DNA from: JADJPO01 sp963750395 | Lineage (GTDB): Bacteria > Actinomycetota > Actinomycetes > Actinomycetales > Kineosporiaceae | Direction of reading: 5' to 3' | Assembly: GCA_963750395.1 (NCBI GenBank) | Contig: CAVVQM010000010.1 | Span: 186,001 to 250,000 of the forward strand | DNA: 64,000 nt | Part shown: positions 55,118 to 62,972 of the stretch, one piece after another | Layout: each line of letters begins with the position of its first letter | Position numbering within the stretch: the stretch's first letter is position 1 | Made by a program: the position numbers and the translations under genes | Notes under the pieces: generated by a model | What the model was told of the DNA's origin: nothing | The model's input: only the letters and a program-made list of their open reading frames with translations | Databases searched by the model: none

Positions 55118-55564
55118 TCAGGCGGGCTCGGCAGCGTTGCCGTTCTCGAGGTAGCGCTTCAGCCCCGTCCAGATCCTTCGTTCCATCCGAGCGCCGACGG
55201 GGCCGAGGAGTGGACCCAGCATCCGGAGCCATCCCTTCGGCTGCACCTGCCAGTCCCAGCTCATGACCGTGTCGTGGCCATCACCGGTGAAGGTGATCAC
55301 CCCGTTCGTGTTCATGAGGGGACTGGTGGTGCGGGAGCCCAGTCGACGTGGACGATCAAACTCGGTGAGTTCGACCAGCATTTCGATGCCCGAGCGTCCC
55401 ATCCGGGCACGGAACTGCGTCCCCGGGCCGATCGGCATCGGGGTGAGGAGTTCGGCGCCGATCATTGAGGGGTTGTAGGAGGGCTCGTTGCGCGAGTCGG
55501 CAACGGCGTCGAAGACCTCCTCTGGAGGCAGACCGATACGGACCTGACCGGCGATATGGGCCAT
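55118..55564 (-). CDS. SRPBCC-family protein
   Basis: A 148-residue START/SRPBCC fold protein: VRIGLPPEEVFDAVADSRNE at the start, PIGPGTQFRARMGRSGIEML, NTNGVITFTGDGHDTVMSWD and the long last helix GARMERRIWTGLKRYLENG. Such proteins bind hydrophobic ligands or act as polyketide cyclases; no substrate is clear. It stands alone. Confidence 0.85.
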   Translation of the reverse strand: MAHIAGQVRIGLPPEEVFDAVADSRNEPSYNPSMIGAELLTPMPIGPGTQFRARMGRSGIEMLVELTEFDRPRRLGSRTTSPLMNTNGVITFTGDGHDTVMSWDWQVQPKGWLRMLGPLLGPVGARMERRIWTGLKRYLENGNAAEPA

Positions 55565-55896
55565 GGCTCGACGCTACGCCGGTCGCCTCAGGGTGCGGCC
55601 GCGACGATGGTCGCTGGCTCGGCGACCCCGATCTTCGCGGGCATCGGACTCCTCGGCTCGACTCGATGAGATCAATTGTCCGGACGGAAGCCAACTCGAG
55701 ACTCGCTCAACGCGAAACGACTGGCACCAATCAGATCCCGGCCCGAATCCCCGCCCATTCCCTGAACCGGCGGGGTCCACCATCGGCCACTCATCGATCA
55801 CGAGCTGCTCGGCAGGCCGCCGAGCTCATGGTGAGCATGACCGACGCTCTCGGAGTGGAGCGTCGCCCACGTTGTGCCTCGACGTAGTATCGGTGC
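55565..55896. other. Intergenic stretch
   Basis: 332 bp between divergent genes at 55118-55564 and 55897-56287. Nothing beyond the two promoters it must carry is recognised. Confidence 0.4.
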
Positions 55897-56287
55897 GTGA
55901 GCGACGTCGAGCGGTTCGGTTTTGCTTTCGCGCCGTCGTATCGGGCAGCCGCCCGCGCATTCGGCATCACGCCTGAAGAACGCCTGGGTCGACGTGGGCG
56001 ACCGGGCTCTCGAGGTCCGTTTCGGTCTGTGGCGGGTGTCAACTCCGCTGACCAACATCACCGATGCCGAGGTGACGGGGCCATACGCGTTCTGGAAGAC
56101 CGCGGGCCCCGCGCGCCTGGCGATCACCGACCGGGGCCTGACATTCGCGACCAACGGGACGAGCGGCGTCCTCATTTCGTTTCGCAAGCCGGTCCGCGGA
56201 CTCGAGCCACTTGGAATCATCCGTCACCCCGAGCTGACCGTCACCGTCGCTGAGGTCGAGAGGTTGGCCAGGCTACTGCGGGGCTAG
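55897..56287 (+). CDS. Conserved actinobacterial protein of unknown function (one frameshift)
   Basis: The frame from the GTG at 55897 reads VSDVERFGFAFAPSYRAAA. After an extra base near 55975 it continues KNAWVDVGDRALEVRFGLWR, STPLTNITDAEVTGPYAFWK, and TVAEVERLARLLRG. Length 391 fits a single insertion, giving about 129 residues. The beta-rich pattern and GLWRVSTPLTNI resemble a family of small proteins seen in mycobacteria and relatives, with no known role. It is followed 28 bp on by the dihydrofolate reductase-like gene. Confidence 0.65.
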
Positions 56288-56315
56288 CCTGTCGTCGACG
56301 AACGCAGGAGGAACC

Positions 56316-56961
56316 GTGGCTCAGCTGCTGAAGGTTCAGAACTTCACCGTCTCCAGTGATGGGTTCGGGGCCGGGGAGCACCCCAGCCTGGAAAGGCCGT
56401 TCGGCCACGCCGATCCCGGTGAGATGTTCGCCTGGGCCGAGCGCCACAGCGAGCTGGCCCAACCGCACCGAACCAGGAGGAAGCCGCGGTCTGGACGACT
56501 ACTTCACCCGGGACTTCGTGCACAACGTCGGCGCCGAGATCATGGGCAGGGGAAAGTTCGGTCCCCAACGCGGTCCGTGGCCGGACCATGAGTGGCAGGG
56601 CTGGTGGGGCGACGAGCCTCCGTTCCATACCCCGGTGTTCGTGATGACCCACCACCTGCGGCCTTCGTTCACCCTGGCCGACACGACGTTCCACTTCGTC
56701 GACGGTAACCCGGCCACGGTGCTCGACCAGGCGCGGAAGGCGGCACGGGGCAAGGACGTCCGGCTCGGCGGCGGAGCCGTCACCATCAGGCAGTTCCTCG
56801 ACGCCGACCTCATCGACACGCTGCACGTGGCGGTCTCGCCGGCGGAACTCGGCTCCGGGTCGCGACTCTGGCGGTCGCCCGACGAACTGCTCGACCGCTT
56901 CCAGTGCGATGTCGTGCCCAGCCCGAGCGGCATAACGCATCACCTGTTCTGGCGCCGGTGA
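56316..56961 (+). CDS. Dihydrofolate reductase-like protein (RibD C-terminal type; one frameshift)
   Basis: The GTG at 56316 (AGGAGG upstream) reads VAQLLKVQNFTVSSDGFGAG to GEMFAWA. After an extra G near 56440 it continues SATASWPNRTEPGGSRGLDD, AEIMGRGKFGPQRGPW, FVMTHHLRPSFTLADTTFHF, and KDVRLGGGAVTIRQFLDADL. Length 646 fits one insertion. This is the RibD_C/dihydrofolate reductase fold common in actinobacteria, using NADPH; the substrate is not known and the protein need not act in folate synthesis. Confidence 0.85.
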
Positions 56962-57455
56962 CTCCGGCGACGGCGACGCGCGGGATGGCCCCGTGCTGCC
57001 ACGGCCATCCGCGCATAGCCGCGGCCGGGTCGGAAGCTACAGCTGGAGGTGCAGGCGGCAGGGCGCCGTCGAGCTGGCTCATCCGATGCGTGGAGACGCG
57101 ACCGATTACGGCGCACAGGCGTTTCACGGAGACCAACCTCCTGTCGGCGGGCAGTTCACCTCCCTTGCCGTGGTCAGCGGAAGAGCGCAGGCCCAGCCGT
57201 TGGCGTCACCGCCGACACCTCCATGGTCCTGGCCGAATGGAGCCTGGACGAGGCCTACCGGCCGACTGAATGATGGGCGCAGATCCACCGCCCGGGCGCA
57301 CATACGTGAGTCGTTGCATGGACCGGGGCGAGTAGCCTCGGTCGCACTGTGATCGTGAGTGGGGGGCATGCAGCGATGAACTCGCTTGGTGTATGCGCGC
57401 ATGGTGGCGCAGGGGGGCGGCGGTCTCGGCCGTGGCCACGCAGAACGAGTAGGCG
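56962..57455. other. Gene-free stretch
   Basis: 494 bp with several open frames but none with conserved features. No tRNA or repeat is seen. Confidence 0.4.
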
Positions 57456-57650
57456 ATGAACCCGGACGCCAGCACGGGGGTGTGGTTGGTCTCCCTCGCG
57501 CTCGTCAACGCGGGCCTGGCCCAGACCAAGGGACGAAGCCGCTGGTACTGGTTCCTCTTCTCGCTTCTCCTTGGACCCGTTGCCACCTTCCTCATCGTCG
57601 TCTGGCCGCCCCGGATCGAGACCACGAAGGCGCCAGTGCGCCGGCCTTGA
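57456..57650 (+). CDS. Small membrane protein
   Basis: A 64-residue protein with two hydrophobic spans: GVWLVSLALVNAGLAQ and WYWFLFSLLLGPVATFLIVVW. A basic turn (TKGRSR) joins them. This resembles the small actinobacterial proteins with a W-Y-W-F-L-x-x-L-L-x-G-P motif. The function is unknown. The start codon has only a weak ribosome site. Confidence 0.5.
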   Translation: MNPDASTGVWLVSLALVNAGLAQTKGRSRWYWFLFSLLLGPVATFLIVVWPPRIETTKAPVRRP

Positions 57651-58020
57651 GGGCGCCGCGGGGCCCGCGAGAGTTGCGCCGTTTGGGCGCGGAATCGCTT
57701 CCGCTGTTGTGCTCGACCTGCCCAGCGTTTCGACGGGGAGGCACGACAGGGGTCAAGTTCGCTGCCAGCGGCACTCGAGGCATCCTGCGACCTCGCTCTC
57801 GCCCTCTGGCACGGCAGCGCAGGCGGCCCGCCCGATCCGACGGGCGGTGGACAGCCCCACGCAGCGGCGGCGGATCCCGCCGATCGGTTTCGTGGCAGCC
57901 TCCCCCGCCGTGTGGGTGGCACCACCGACGCGGGGCGCCGCGGAGCCGAGGATCGCCACATGTGCATCCGTCGTCCCGGGCCCTCGTCTGAGCCGGGGCC
58001 AGGCGCCAGGAGGTTCGTTC
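57651..58020. other. Intergenic stretch before the second CPBP gene
   Basis: 370 bp. No feature is recognised apart from the AGGAGG ribosome site at its right end. Confidence 0.4.
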
Positions 58021-58884
58021 ATGTTCACCCGCCTCAGCGACAGGTCCAAGGCCGTCGTCTACTACGCGCTCGCCCTGGCAATGGTCACGGCGATCACGCC
58101 GCTGCAGGGCCGGCTCGGCCCAATGGTGCTGTTCCTGGCCATGTTCACGCCGCTGGCGTCTGTACTCCTCATGCAGCTCGTCATCACCCGCGACGGCTGG
58201 TCCCGGTCCGGCTGGGCCCTTCTCGGCCTGCACAGGTCCGGGTGGCGCGGCTGGGGCCTGGCCCTGCTCGTTCCGGTGACCGTGCTCGCGGTGGTGTACG
58301 CGATCGTGTGGGCCACCGGGATCGGTGATCTCGTCGTCCCGTCGATGATCGGGAACACGCCGGTCAACGCTCTCTTCCCGCTGATGGTGATGGTGAGCAT
58401 CCTGGTCGACACCTTCACCAACTCGCTGGCCGAGGAGGTCGGGTGGCGCGGCTACCTGTTCCCACACCTGCTGCGCCTCGGCCCCGGCCGGGCCATGGTC
58501 GCCAGCGGGTTCCTGCACGGCGTCTGGCACCTGCCGTTGGTCTTCCTCACGCCCTACTACCACGGCGCCGGGAACCGGTGGGTCGTCGTCCCGCTCTTCC
58601 TCGCCACCATGACCGTGTCGGGAGCGATCTTCGGGTATCTGCGCCTGACCACCGACAGTGTCTGGCCGGCGGCCCTGGCCCACTCGACGCACAACACCCT
58701 GTACGAGATCCTCGCCCTCGTCACCACGATGGGCTCGCCACTCGCCGGGGAGTATCTCGCCGGCGAGAGCGGGCTGTTCACCGTCATCGGCTACTCCCTG
58801 GTGGCGCTCTGGCTCGTGCGCCGCCTGCGCAGCCCGCGCCCGGTCGTCGAGTCGTCCCACCGCGATCCAGCACCGGCCCGGTGA
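58021..58884 (+). CDS. CPBP-family intramembrane metalloprotease
   Basis: A 287-residue protein with about eight spans. The motifs are SLAEEVGWRGYLFPHLLRLG (EExxxR), FLHGVWHLPLVFLTPYYHG, and LAHSTHNTLYEILA (HxxxN). The first span region is AVVYYALALAMVTAITPLQG. The ATG at 58021 has AGGAGG eight bases before. It is the second CPBP gene in the window and also faces a small membrane-protein gene downstream. Confidence 0.9.
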   Translation: MFTRLSDRSKAVVYYALALAMVTAITPLQGRLGPMVLFLAMFTPLASVLLMQLVITRDGWSRSGWALLGLHRSGWRGWGLALLVPVTVLAVVYAIVWATGIGDLVVPSMIGNTPVNALFPLMVMVSILVDTFTNSLAEEVGWRGYLFPHLLRLGPGRAMVASGFLHGVWHLPLVFLTPYYHGAGNRWVVVPLFLATMTVSGAIFGYLRLTTDSVWPAALAHSTHNTLYEILALVTTMGSPLAGEYLAGESGLFTVIGYSLVALWLVRRLRSPRPVVESSHRDPAPAR

Positions 58885-58976
58885 TCCACGCCACGGATCG
58901 GGGCCGCGCGTCCGAGAACGAGACAGAGCGATCGGTAGCGCCTGATACGCCTTCCGCTCCCGCGACGTCTGACCGG

Positions 58977-59351
58977 TCAGCCGATCGAGTCGGTCCACGG
59001 CGGCCTGCCCACGGCCACCGCGATCAACGCGACGTCGATGGCGACACCGAAGATCAGTCGGGTGTTCCAGAACAGGGCCAGGAGCAGAAGCGACGCCACC
59101 GAGGTGGCGATCGCCAGAGCGGGCCACGCGCCGGACAGCACTGGTACCCCCCACACCGCCAGGCCGAGCGCGACGGACGCCGCAACCGTAACGGTCAGAA
59201 GCGCCAGCCCCACGCCCCGGCGTGCCGACTCCGGGACCAGCCGCGACCGATCGAGGGTGAACTCAGGGACGTCATCGACCAGGTACAGCAGGTGCACCAG
59301 GCCGTGCGCAACCAACAGGACTCCGACCACGATCCGGATCACGACAGCCAT
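58977..59351 (-). CDS. Four-span membrane protein with AHGLVHL motif
   Basis: A protein of about 124 residues with membrane spans RIVVGVLLVAHGLVHLLYL, GLALLTVTVAASVALGLAVW, WPALAIATSVASLLLLALFW and LIFGVAIDVALIAVAV. A charged loop (DDVPEFTLDRSRLVPESARR) follows the first. The AHGLVHL segment matches AHGLVRL in the gene at 53460-53703. I use the ATG at 59351; a GTG four codons earlier is possible. It converges with the CPBP gene. Confidence 0.7.
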   Translation of the reverse strand: MAVVIRIVVGVLLVAHGLVHLLYLVDDVPEFTLDRSRLVPESARRGVGLALLTVTVAASVALGLAVWGVPVLSGAWPALAIATSVASLLLLALFWNTRLIFGVAIDVALIAVAVGRPPWTDSIG

Positions 59352-59366
59352 CTCCGCCCCCACCCA

Positions 59367-60179
59367 TCACGAGTCGAAGCGTCGCTGCAGGTCGGCGTAG
59401 GCGATGGCGTCGTCGAGGAAGCCGAGGGTGCCGGACTCGATCAGTTCCCGACCGGCGCGTTCCACCATGCTGAGCGCGGCGCGGGCCAGGCTGCCACCCA
59501 GGCTGACCCGCTTGACACCCAGCGAGAAGAGCCTGGGCGCATCGATGACGTTGGCAAGCCCGGCCACCACGTTGAAGGGGCCCGGGATGGCCTCGGCGAG
59601 CCGGCGGATCGTGTCCTCCTCGACGACGCCGGGAACGAAGACGCAGTCGGCCCCCGCTTCGACGTATCGGACCGCCCGCTCGACCGTCTCGGCGAACGGG
59701 TCGCCGGTCGTGCCGGCGAAGTAGGTGTCGGTGCGGGCGTTCAGCACGAACGTGCCCCTGGGCGCCGCGGCCCGGGCGGCCGCGAGACGGTCGACTGCCT
59801 CGTCGATGCCGAACAGGCCGCCCCGGTCGGCGTCCTCGATGTTGCCGCCCACCGCCCCGATCTCGACGGCCCGGGCCACAGTGGCGCCGACGTCGTCCGG
59901 GGTGTCGCCGTACCCGGCCTCGAGGTCCGCGGTCACGGGCACGTCCACCGCAGCGACGATCCGCCCGATGTGCTCGAGCATCCTGTCGCGGTCCAGCGCT
60001 CCCGCGTCCGGGACCCCGCAGGACCAGGCGATGCCTGCGCTGGTCGTGGCGATGGCCGGGAACCCGACCTGCTCGAGCACCCGGGCGGACCCGGCGTCCC
60101 AGGCGTTGGGGAGTACGAAGCCGGGACCCGCGTGCAGGGCAAGCAGGGCGGCTGCGTCACCGCCCTCGAAACGCGTCAC
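59367..60179 (-). CDS. Isocitrate lyase/PEP mutase-family protein
   Basis: A 270-residue TIM-barrel protein of the isocitrate lyase/phosphoenolpyruvate mutase superfamily. FVLPNAWDAGSARVLEQVGF and AIATTSAGIAWSCG start it, then VPVTADLEAGYGDTPDDVG (metal site), GGNIEDADRGG and FVLNARTDTYF. A KKCGH-type catalytic Cys motif is not seen, so it is neither a true isocitrate lyase nor clearly a PEP mutase. Relatives cleave or hydrolyse small oxo acids. The start is GTG. Confidence 0.88.
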   Translation of the reverse strand: MTRFEGGDAAALLALHAGPGFVLPNAWDAGSARVLEQVGFPAIATTSAGIAWSCGVPDAGALDRDRMLEHIGRIVAAVDVPVTADLEAGYGDTPDDVGATVARAVEIGAVGGNIEDADRGGLFGIDEAVDRLAAARAAAPRGTFVLNARTDTYFAGTTGDPFAETVERAVRYVEAGADCVFVPGVVEEDTIRRLAEAIPGPFNVVAGLANVIDAPRLFSLGVKRVSLGGSLARAALSMVERAGRELIESGTLGFLDDAIAYADLQRRFDS

Positions 60180-60273
60180 TCGATGAGGGTAGTCCTCTCA
60201 CTGCCCATCTCAGACGGCGCCGGCGGCGACGCTCTTCGTCCCCGGTGGCCTGGGTGTCCGGAAGGGCAGGTGT

Positions 60274-60609
60274 TCACATGCCGGGGATGGCCTGCGCCTC
60301 ATGGACTTCGATCTCGCAGCCACCGGGCATGCTCAGGTGGGGGTGGGCCTTGGCCAGGTCGAGGGCGGCTTCGATGTCGTCGGCCTCGATGATGCTGTAG
60401 CCGGCGACCTCACGGGTGCTGGGCGAGGTGCCCTCAGGGGTGACCCGGGTGCCGCCGGCCAAGGGGGTACCGAAGTCGACCATCCCTTCGCCGACTCGCC
60501 CGGCCCAGGCGTTCCATTCGCCCATGACCGCTTCCATCTGCTCCGGGCTGGGCGGCGCGGCCTCTGCGGGGGTGGTCGGCGCGTGATAGATGAACACGTA
60601 CTTGGTCAT
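60274..60609 (-). CDS. YciI-family protein
   Basis: A 111-residue protein of the YciI/DGPF fold: KYVFIYHAPTTPAEAAPPSP, EAVMGEWNAWAGRVGEGMVD, EVAGYSIIEADDIEAALDLA and HPHLSMPGGCEIEVHE. Members often sit beside sigma factors of the ECF41/42 type, but none is present here. The role is not known. Confidence 0.88.
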   Translation of the reverse strand: MTKYVFIYHAPTTPAEAAPPSPEQMEAVMGEWNAWAGRVGEGMVDFGTPLAGGTRVTPEGTSPSTREVAGYSIIEADDIEAALDLAKAHPHLSMPGGCEIEVHEAQAIPGM

Positions 60610-60686
60610 GACTGTTCTTCCTTCTCCTGCGGTTGGTTCCGAGCGGGTTTGCCCGCCCGGGTCGGGATGGTGGTGAGGATCGGAGA

Positions 60687-61664
60687 CTACGCAGCGATCG
60701 GCCTCCGCCCGGCGAACGCTGCGAGACGGTCGATCGGGGAGGCGCCCTCGCCCGGGATGACCTCCTCGGCGAACGAGGAGCCGCGGCCGCCGGGCACGAT
60801 CTGCTCGGCCAGGGTGCGCAGATAGCCGACCAGCTCATCGGAGATGTGCAGCTGCTGACCGCTGCCCTGGGCCAGGTCCCAGCCATGCAGGATCAGCTCA
60901 AGGGGTAGGACACCGGCCAGGAAGGCGGCGGGCATCGGCGTGCCGCCGGGGCCGGGAACGGTGCCGTCGAGGTCGACCATGCGCCAGGCATCGATTGCCT
61001 CGCCGGCCATCACCGAGACCTTGTCCTCCAGCGATCCGGTCTCGGGGGTGGTGACGGCACCGCCGGCCATGGCGCCCAGCTGGGCCAACGACGCCATCAG
61101 GTGCTGGGCGACGTCGTGGCAGGTGAAGTCGGTGCACGGGGTGGGTTTCGGCCTGTCAGCGGCGGTCAGTCTGCGCAGCATCGGCTGCAGGACCGCCAAG
61201 GCGGCCTCCGCGCCAACGATCGGGGTCAGCTCCTGCGGGGCGTAGGCCCACTCGTCGGGGCCGGCGTCGCCGGTCGCGGCCAGCCGCGCCAGTCTGTCGA
61301 GATAGTGGTCCCAGCCCTCTGCGTGCGCTTTGGCCTGCAGGTCGTCCAGGCCCTCGTGCACCAGGGTGACCAACGAACCGCCCTCGACCGGTTCCACCGT
61401 CAAGGTGACCGTGGACGCGTCGCCAGGCAGACCGGCGTCGCCCTCCCAGCCCCAGCCCAACACGATCCGGCGACCGGGCTCCACCTCGTGGAAGGTGCCG
61501 GTGGCCACGTGGCCCGGGGTGACGGTCCACCGATAGGAGCCACCGGCGCGAAGGTCGACCACGGCAGTGACGGCCTGCCAGCGTCGCAGCCGGCCCGGTT
61601 CGGTGATCAGCGCGAAGGCCTCGTCGGGAGTGACGGGCAGGAAAGCGGTCTTGGTCACGCTCAT
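60687..61664 (-). CDS. SRPBCC domain fused to a TIGR03086-like metal-binding domain
   Basis: A 325-residue two-domain protein. Residues 1-135 are an AHSA1-type SRPBCC domain (LPVTPDEAFALITEPGRLRR, TVTPGHVATGTFHEVEPGRR, GWDHYLDRLARLAATGD). Residues about 150-325 are a TIGR03086/mycothiol-dependent isomerase-like bundle (PCTDFTCHDVAQHLMASLAQ, LPLELILHGWDLAQGSGQ, in which the two His could bind metal). The fusion is known in actinobacteria. The ATG overlaps the ArsR regulator by four bases, so the two form an operon. Confidence 0.88.
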   Translation of the reverse strand: MSVTKTAFLPVTPDEAFALITEPGRLRRWQAVTAVVDLRAGGSYRWTVTPGHVATGTFHEVEPGRRIVLGWGWEGDAGLPGDASTVTLTVEPVEGGSLVTLVHEGLDDLQAKAHAEGWDHYLDRLARLAATGDAGPDEWAYAPQELTPIVGAEAALAVLQPMLRRLTAADRPKPTPCTDFTCHDVAQHLMASLAQLGAMAGGAVTTPETGSLEDKVSVMAGEAIDAWRMVDLDGTVPGPGGTPMPAAFLAGVLPLELILHGWDLAQGSGQQLHISDELVGYLRTLAEQIVPGGRGSSFAEEVIPGEGASPIDRLAAFAGRRPIAA

Positions 61665-61966
61665 GGCGATCTCCTCATGTTGTGTGCGTCCGCGACAAGT
61701 TGGTCAAGCTCACTGGTCCAGAACTTGTCGATCTCGGCCTGCAGCTTGCCCAGCCCGCTGGGCAGAACCCGGTAGATGCGTTCTCGACCCACCTTCTCGG
61801 CCCCCGCCAGCCCGGCATCGGCCAGCACCAGCAGATGCTGGGAGATCGCCGAACGGGTCACCGGGAACTCGGCGGCGACCTCGCTGACCGACCTCGGCCG
61901 GACTGCCAGCAGCTGCAGAATCCGTCTCCTGGTCGGCTCGGCGGCGGCAGCCAACGGGTCGATCAC
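61661..61966 (-). CDS. ArsR-family transcriptional repressor
   Basis: A 101-residue winged helix protein: IDPLAAAAEPTRRRILQLLA, VSEVAAEFPVTRSAISQHLL (recognition helix), LADAGLAGAEKVGRERIYRV. The cysteines of the metal-sensing class are absent, so it may sense another signal. It is coupled to the SRPBCC fusion gene, a frequent pairing, and probably controls that operon. Confidence 0.92.
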   Translation of the reverse strand: MIDPLAAAAEPTRRRILQLLAVRPRSVSEVAAEFPVTRSAISQHLLVLADAGLAGAEKVGRERIYRVLPSGLGKLQAEIDKFWTSELDQLVADAHNMRRSP

Positions 61967-61985
61967 GAAGACACGTTAGTCGTCA

Positions 61986-62231
61986 CTAACGCATTTGTCG
62001 ACCCCGAGACCGGGCGACCAGTCGGCCGTCCTGCGCAGCCACCGTGCTGCCTGGCTGCCGCTGCTCCCAGGTGAAGTCGCTGCCGGGTTCGAGCGCGGTG
62101 ACCGTGTAGTCGCCGGTCGGGATCCGCGGCTGGGAGATCTCCCCTCCCGATCCGACGGCCAGGGGCCCGGCGTCCAGCAACCGGTCACTGCTCACCGAGT
62201 CCGTCCACTCCGGCCAGCTAGGACGGGGCAT
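61986..62231 (-). pseudogene. SRPBCC-type remnant
   Basis: A frame of 81 codons reads MPRPSWPEWTDSVSSDRLLD, PRIPTGDYTVTALEPGSDFT, then WEQRQPGSTVAAQDGR. This is the middle of an SRPBCC protein, with the first strand and the last helix missing. It may be a short expressed protein, but loss of both ends makes a remnant more likely. It lies between the ArsR operon and the methyltransferase. Confidence 0.5.
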
Positions 62232-62286
62232 CCCGGGAGGGATACCGTGACAGGGCGCAACCGAAGATCAAGAGCTTGGAGGCCGC

Positions 62287-62940
62287 GTGGCCAAGGAGAT
62301 CATCGACGCCACCCCCGAGATCTGGGGCCGGGACTACTCCACCGACAGCACGATCGTTCAGCGCGACTACGATACGTTCGCCAAGGGTGGCGCCTACGAC
62401 GAGACCTTCGACGAATGGGGCTACGTCGGCCCGCAGACGGCCGCCGCGATCCTGCGGAACTACGTCCCGACCCAGAGCCGGATCCTGGACGCGGCCTGTG
62501 GTTCGGGGCTGACCGGGACCGCGCTGCAGGCCCTCGGCTACGCACACATCCACGGCATCGACATCTCCGCCGCCCTGCTGGAACTGGCCGAACGGACGGG
62601 CGCCTACGAGCGGGTCCAGCAGGTCGACATGCAGGTCTTCCCCCTGCCGTTCGCCGATGCGGAGTTCGACGCCGTCAACTTCATCGGGGCGCTGACCTAC
62701 TTCGAGACCAACGAGATCCTTCGGGAGCTGTGCCGCATCGTGCGCAGCGGCGGCTACGTGGTGTTCTCCCAGCGCGACGACATCATGCGTGACAAGGCCT
62801 ATGACGAGCAGCTGCGGGAGTTGGAGCGCGACGGCCTCTGGAGACGCACGTTCGGGACCGAGCCGATGCCGTACCTACCGCATCACCCCGATTACGGCAG
62901 CGACATCAAGGTCCAGTACTTCGTCTACGAAGTGGTGTGA
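62287..62940 (+). CDS. Class I SAM-dependent methyltransferase
   Basis: A 217-residue methyltransferase. The start AKEIIDATPEIWGRDYSTDS is followed by YDETFDEWGYVGPQTAAAIL, motif I ILDAACGSGLTGTALQALGY, IHGIDISAALLELAE, VFPLPFADAEFDAVNFIGAL and GGYVVFSQRDDIMRDK. The GTG at 62287 has GGAGG upstream. The substrate is not known. Confidence 0.88.
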   Translation: MAKEIIDATPEIWGRDYSTDSTIVQRDYDTFAKGGAYDETFDEWGYVGPQTAAAILRNYVPTQSRILDAACGSGLTGTALQALGYAHIHGIDISAALLELAERTGAYERVQQVDMQVFPLPFADAEFDAVNFIGALTYFETNEILRELCRIVRSGGYVVFSQRDDIMRDKAYDEQLRELERDGLWRRTFGTEPMPYLPHHPDYGSDIKVQYFVYEVV

Positions 62941-62972
62941 GCCTGGTCGCCGCCCGGGAGGGACACCTGCGC

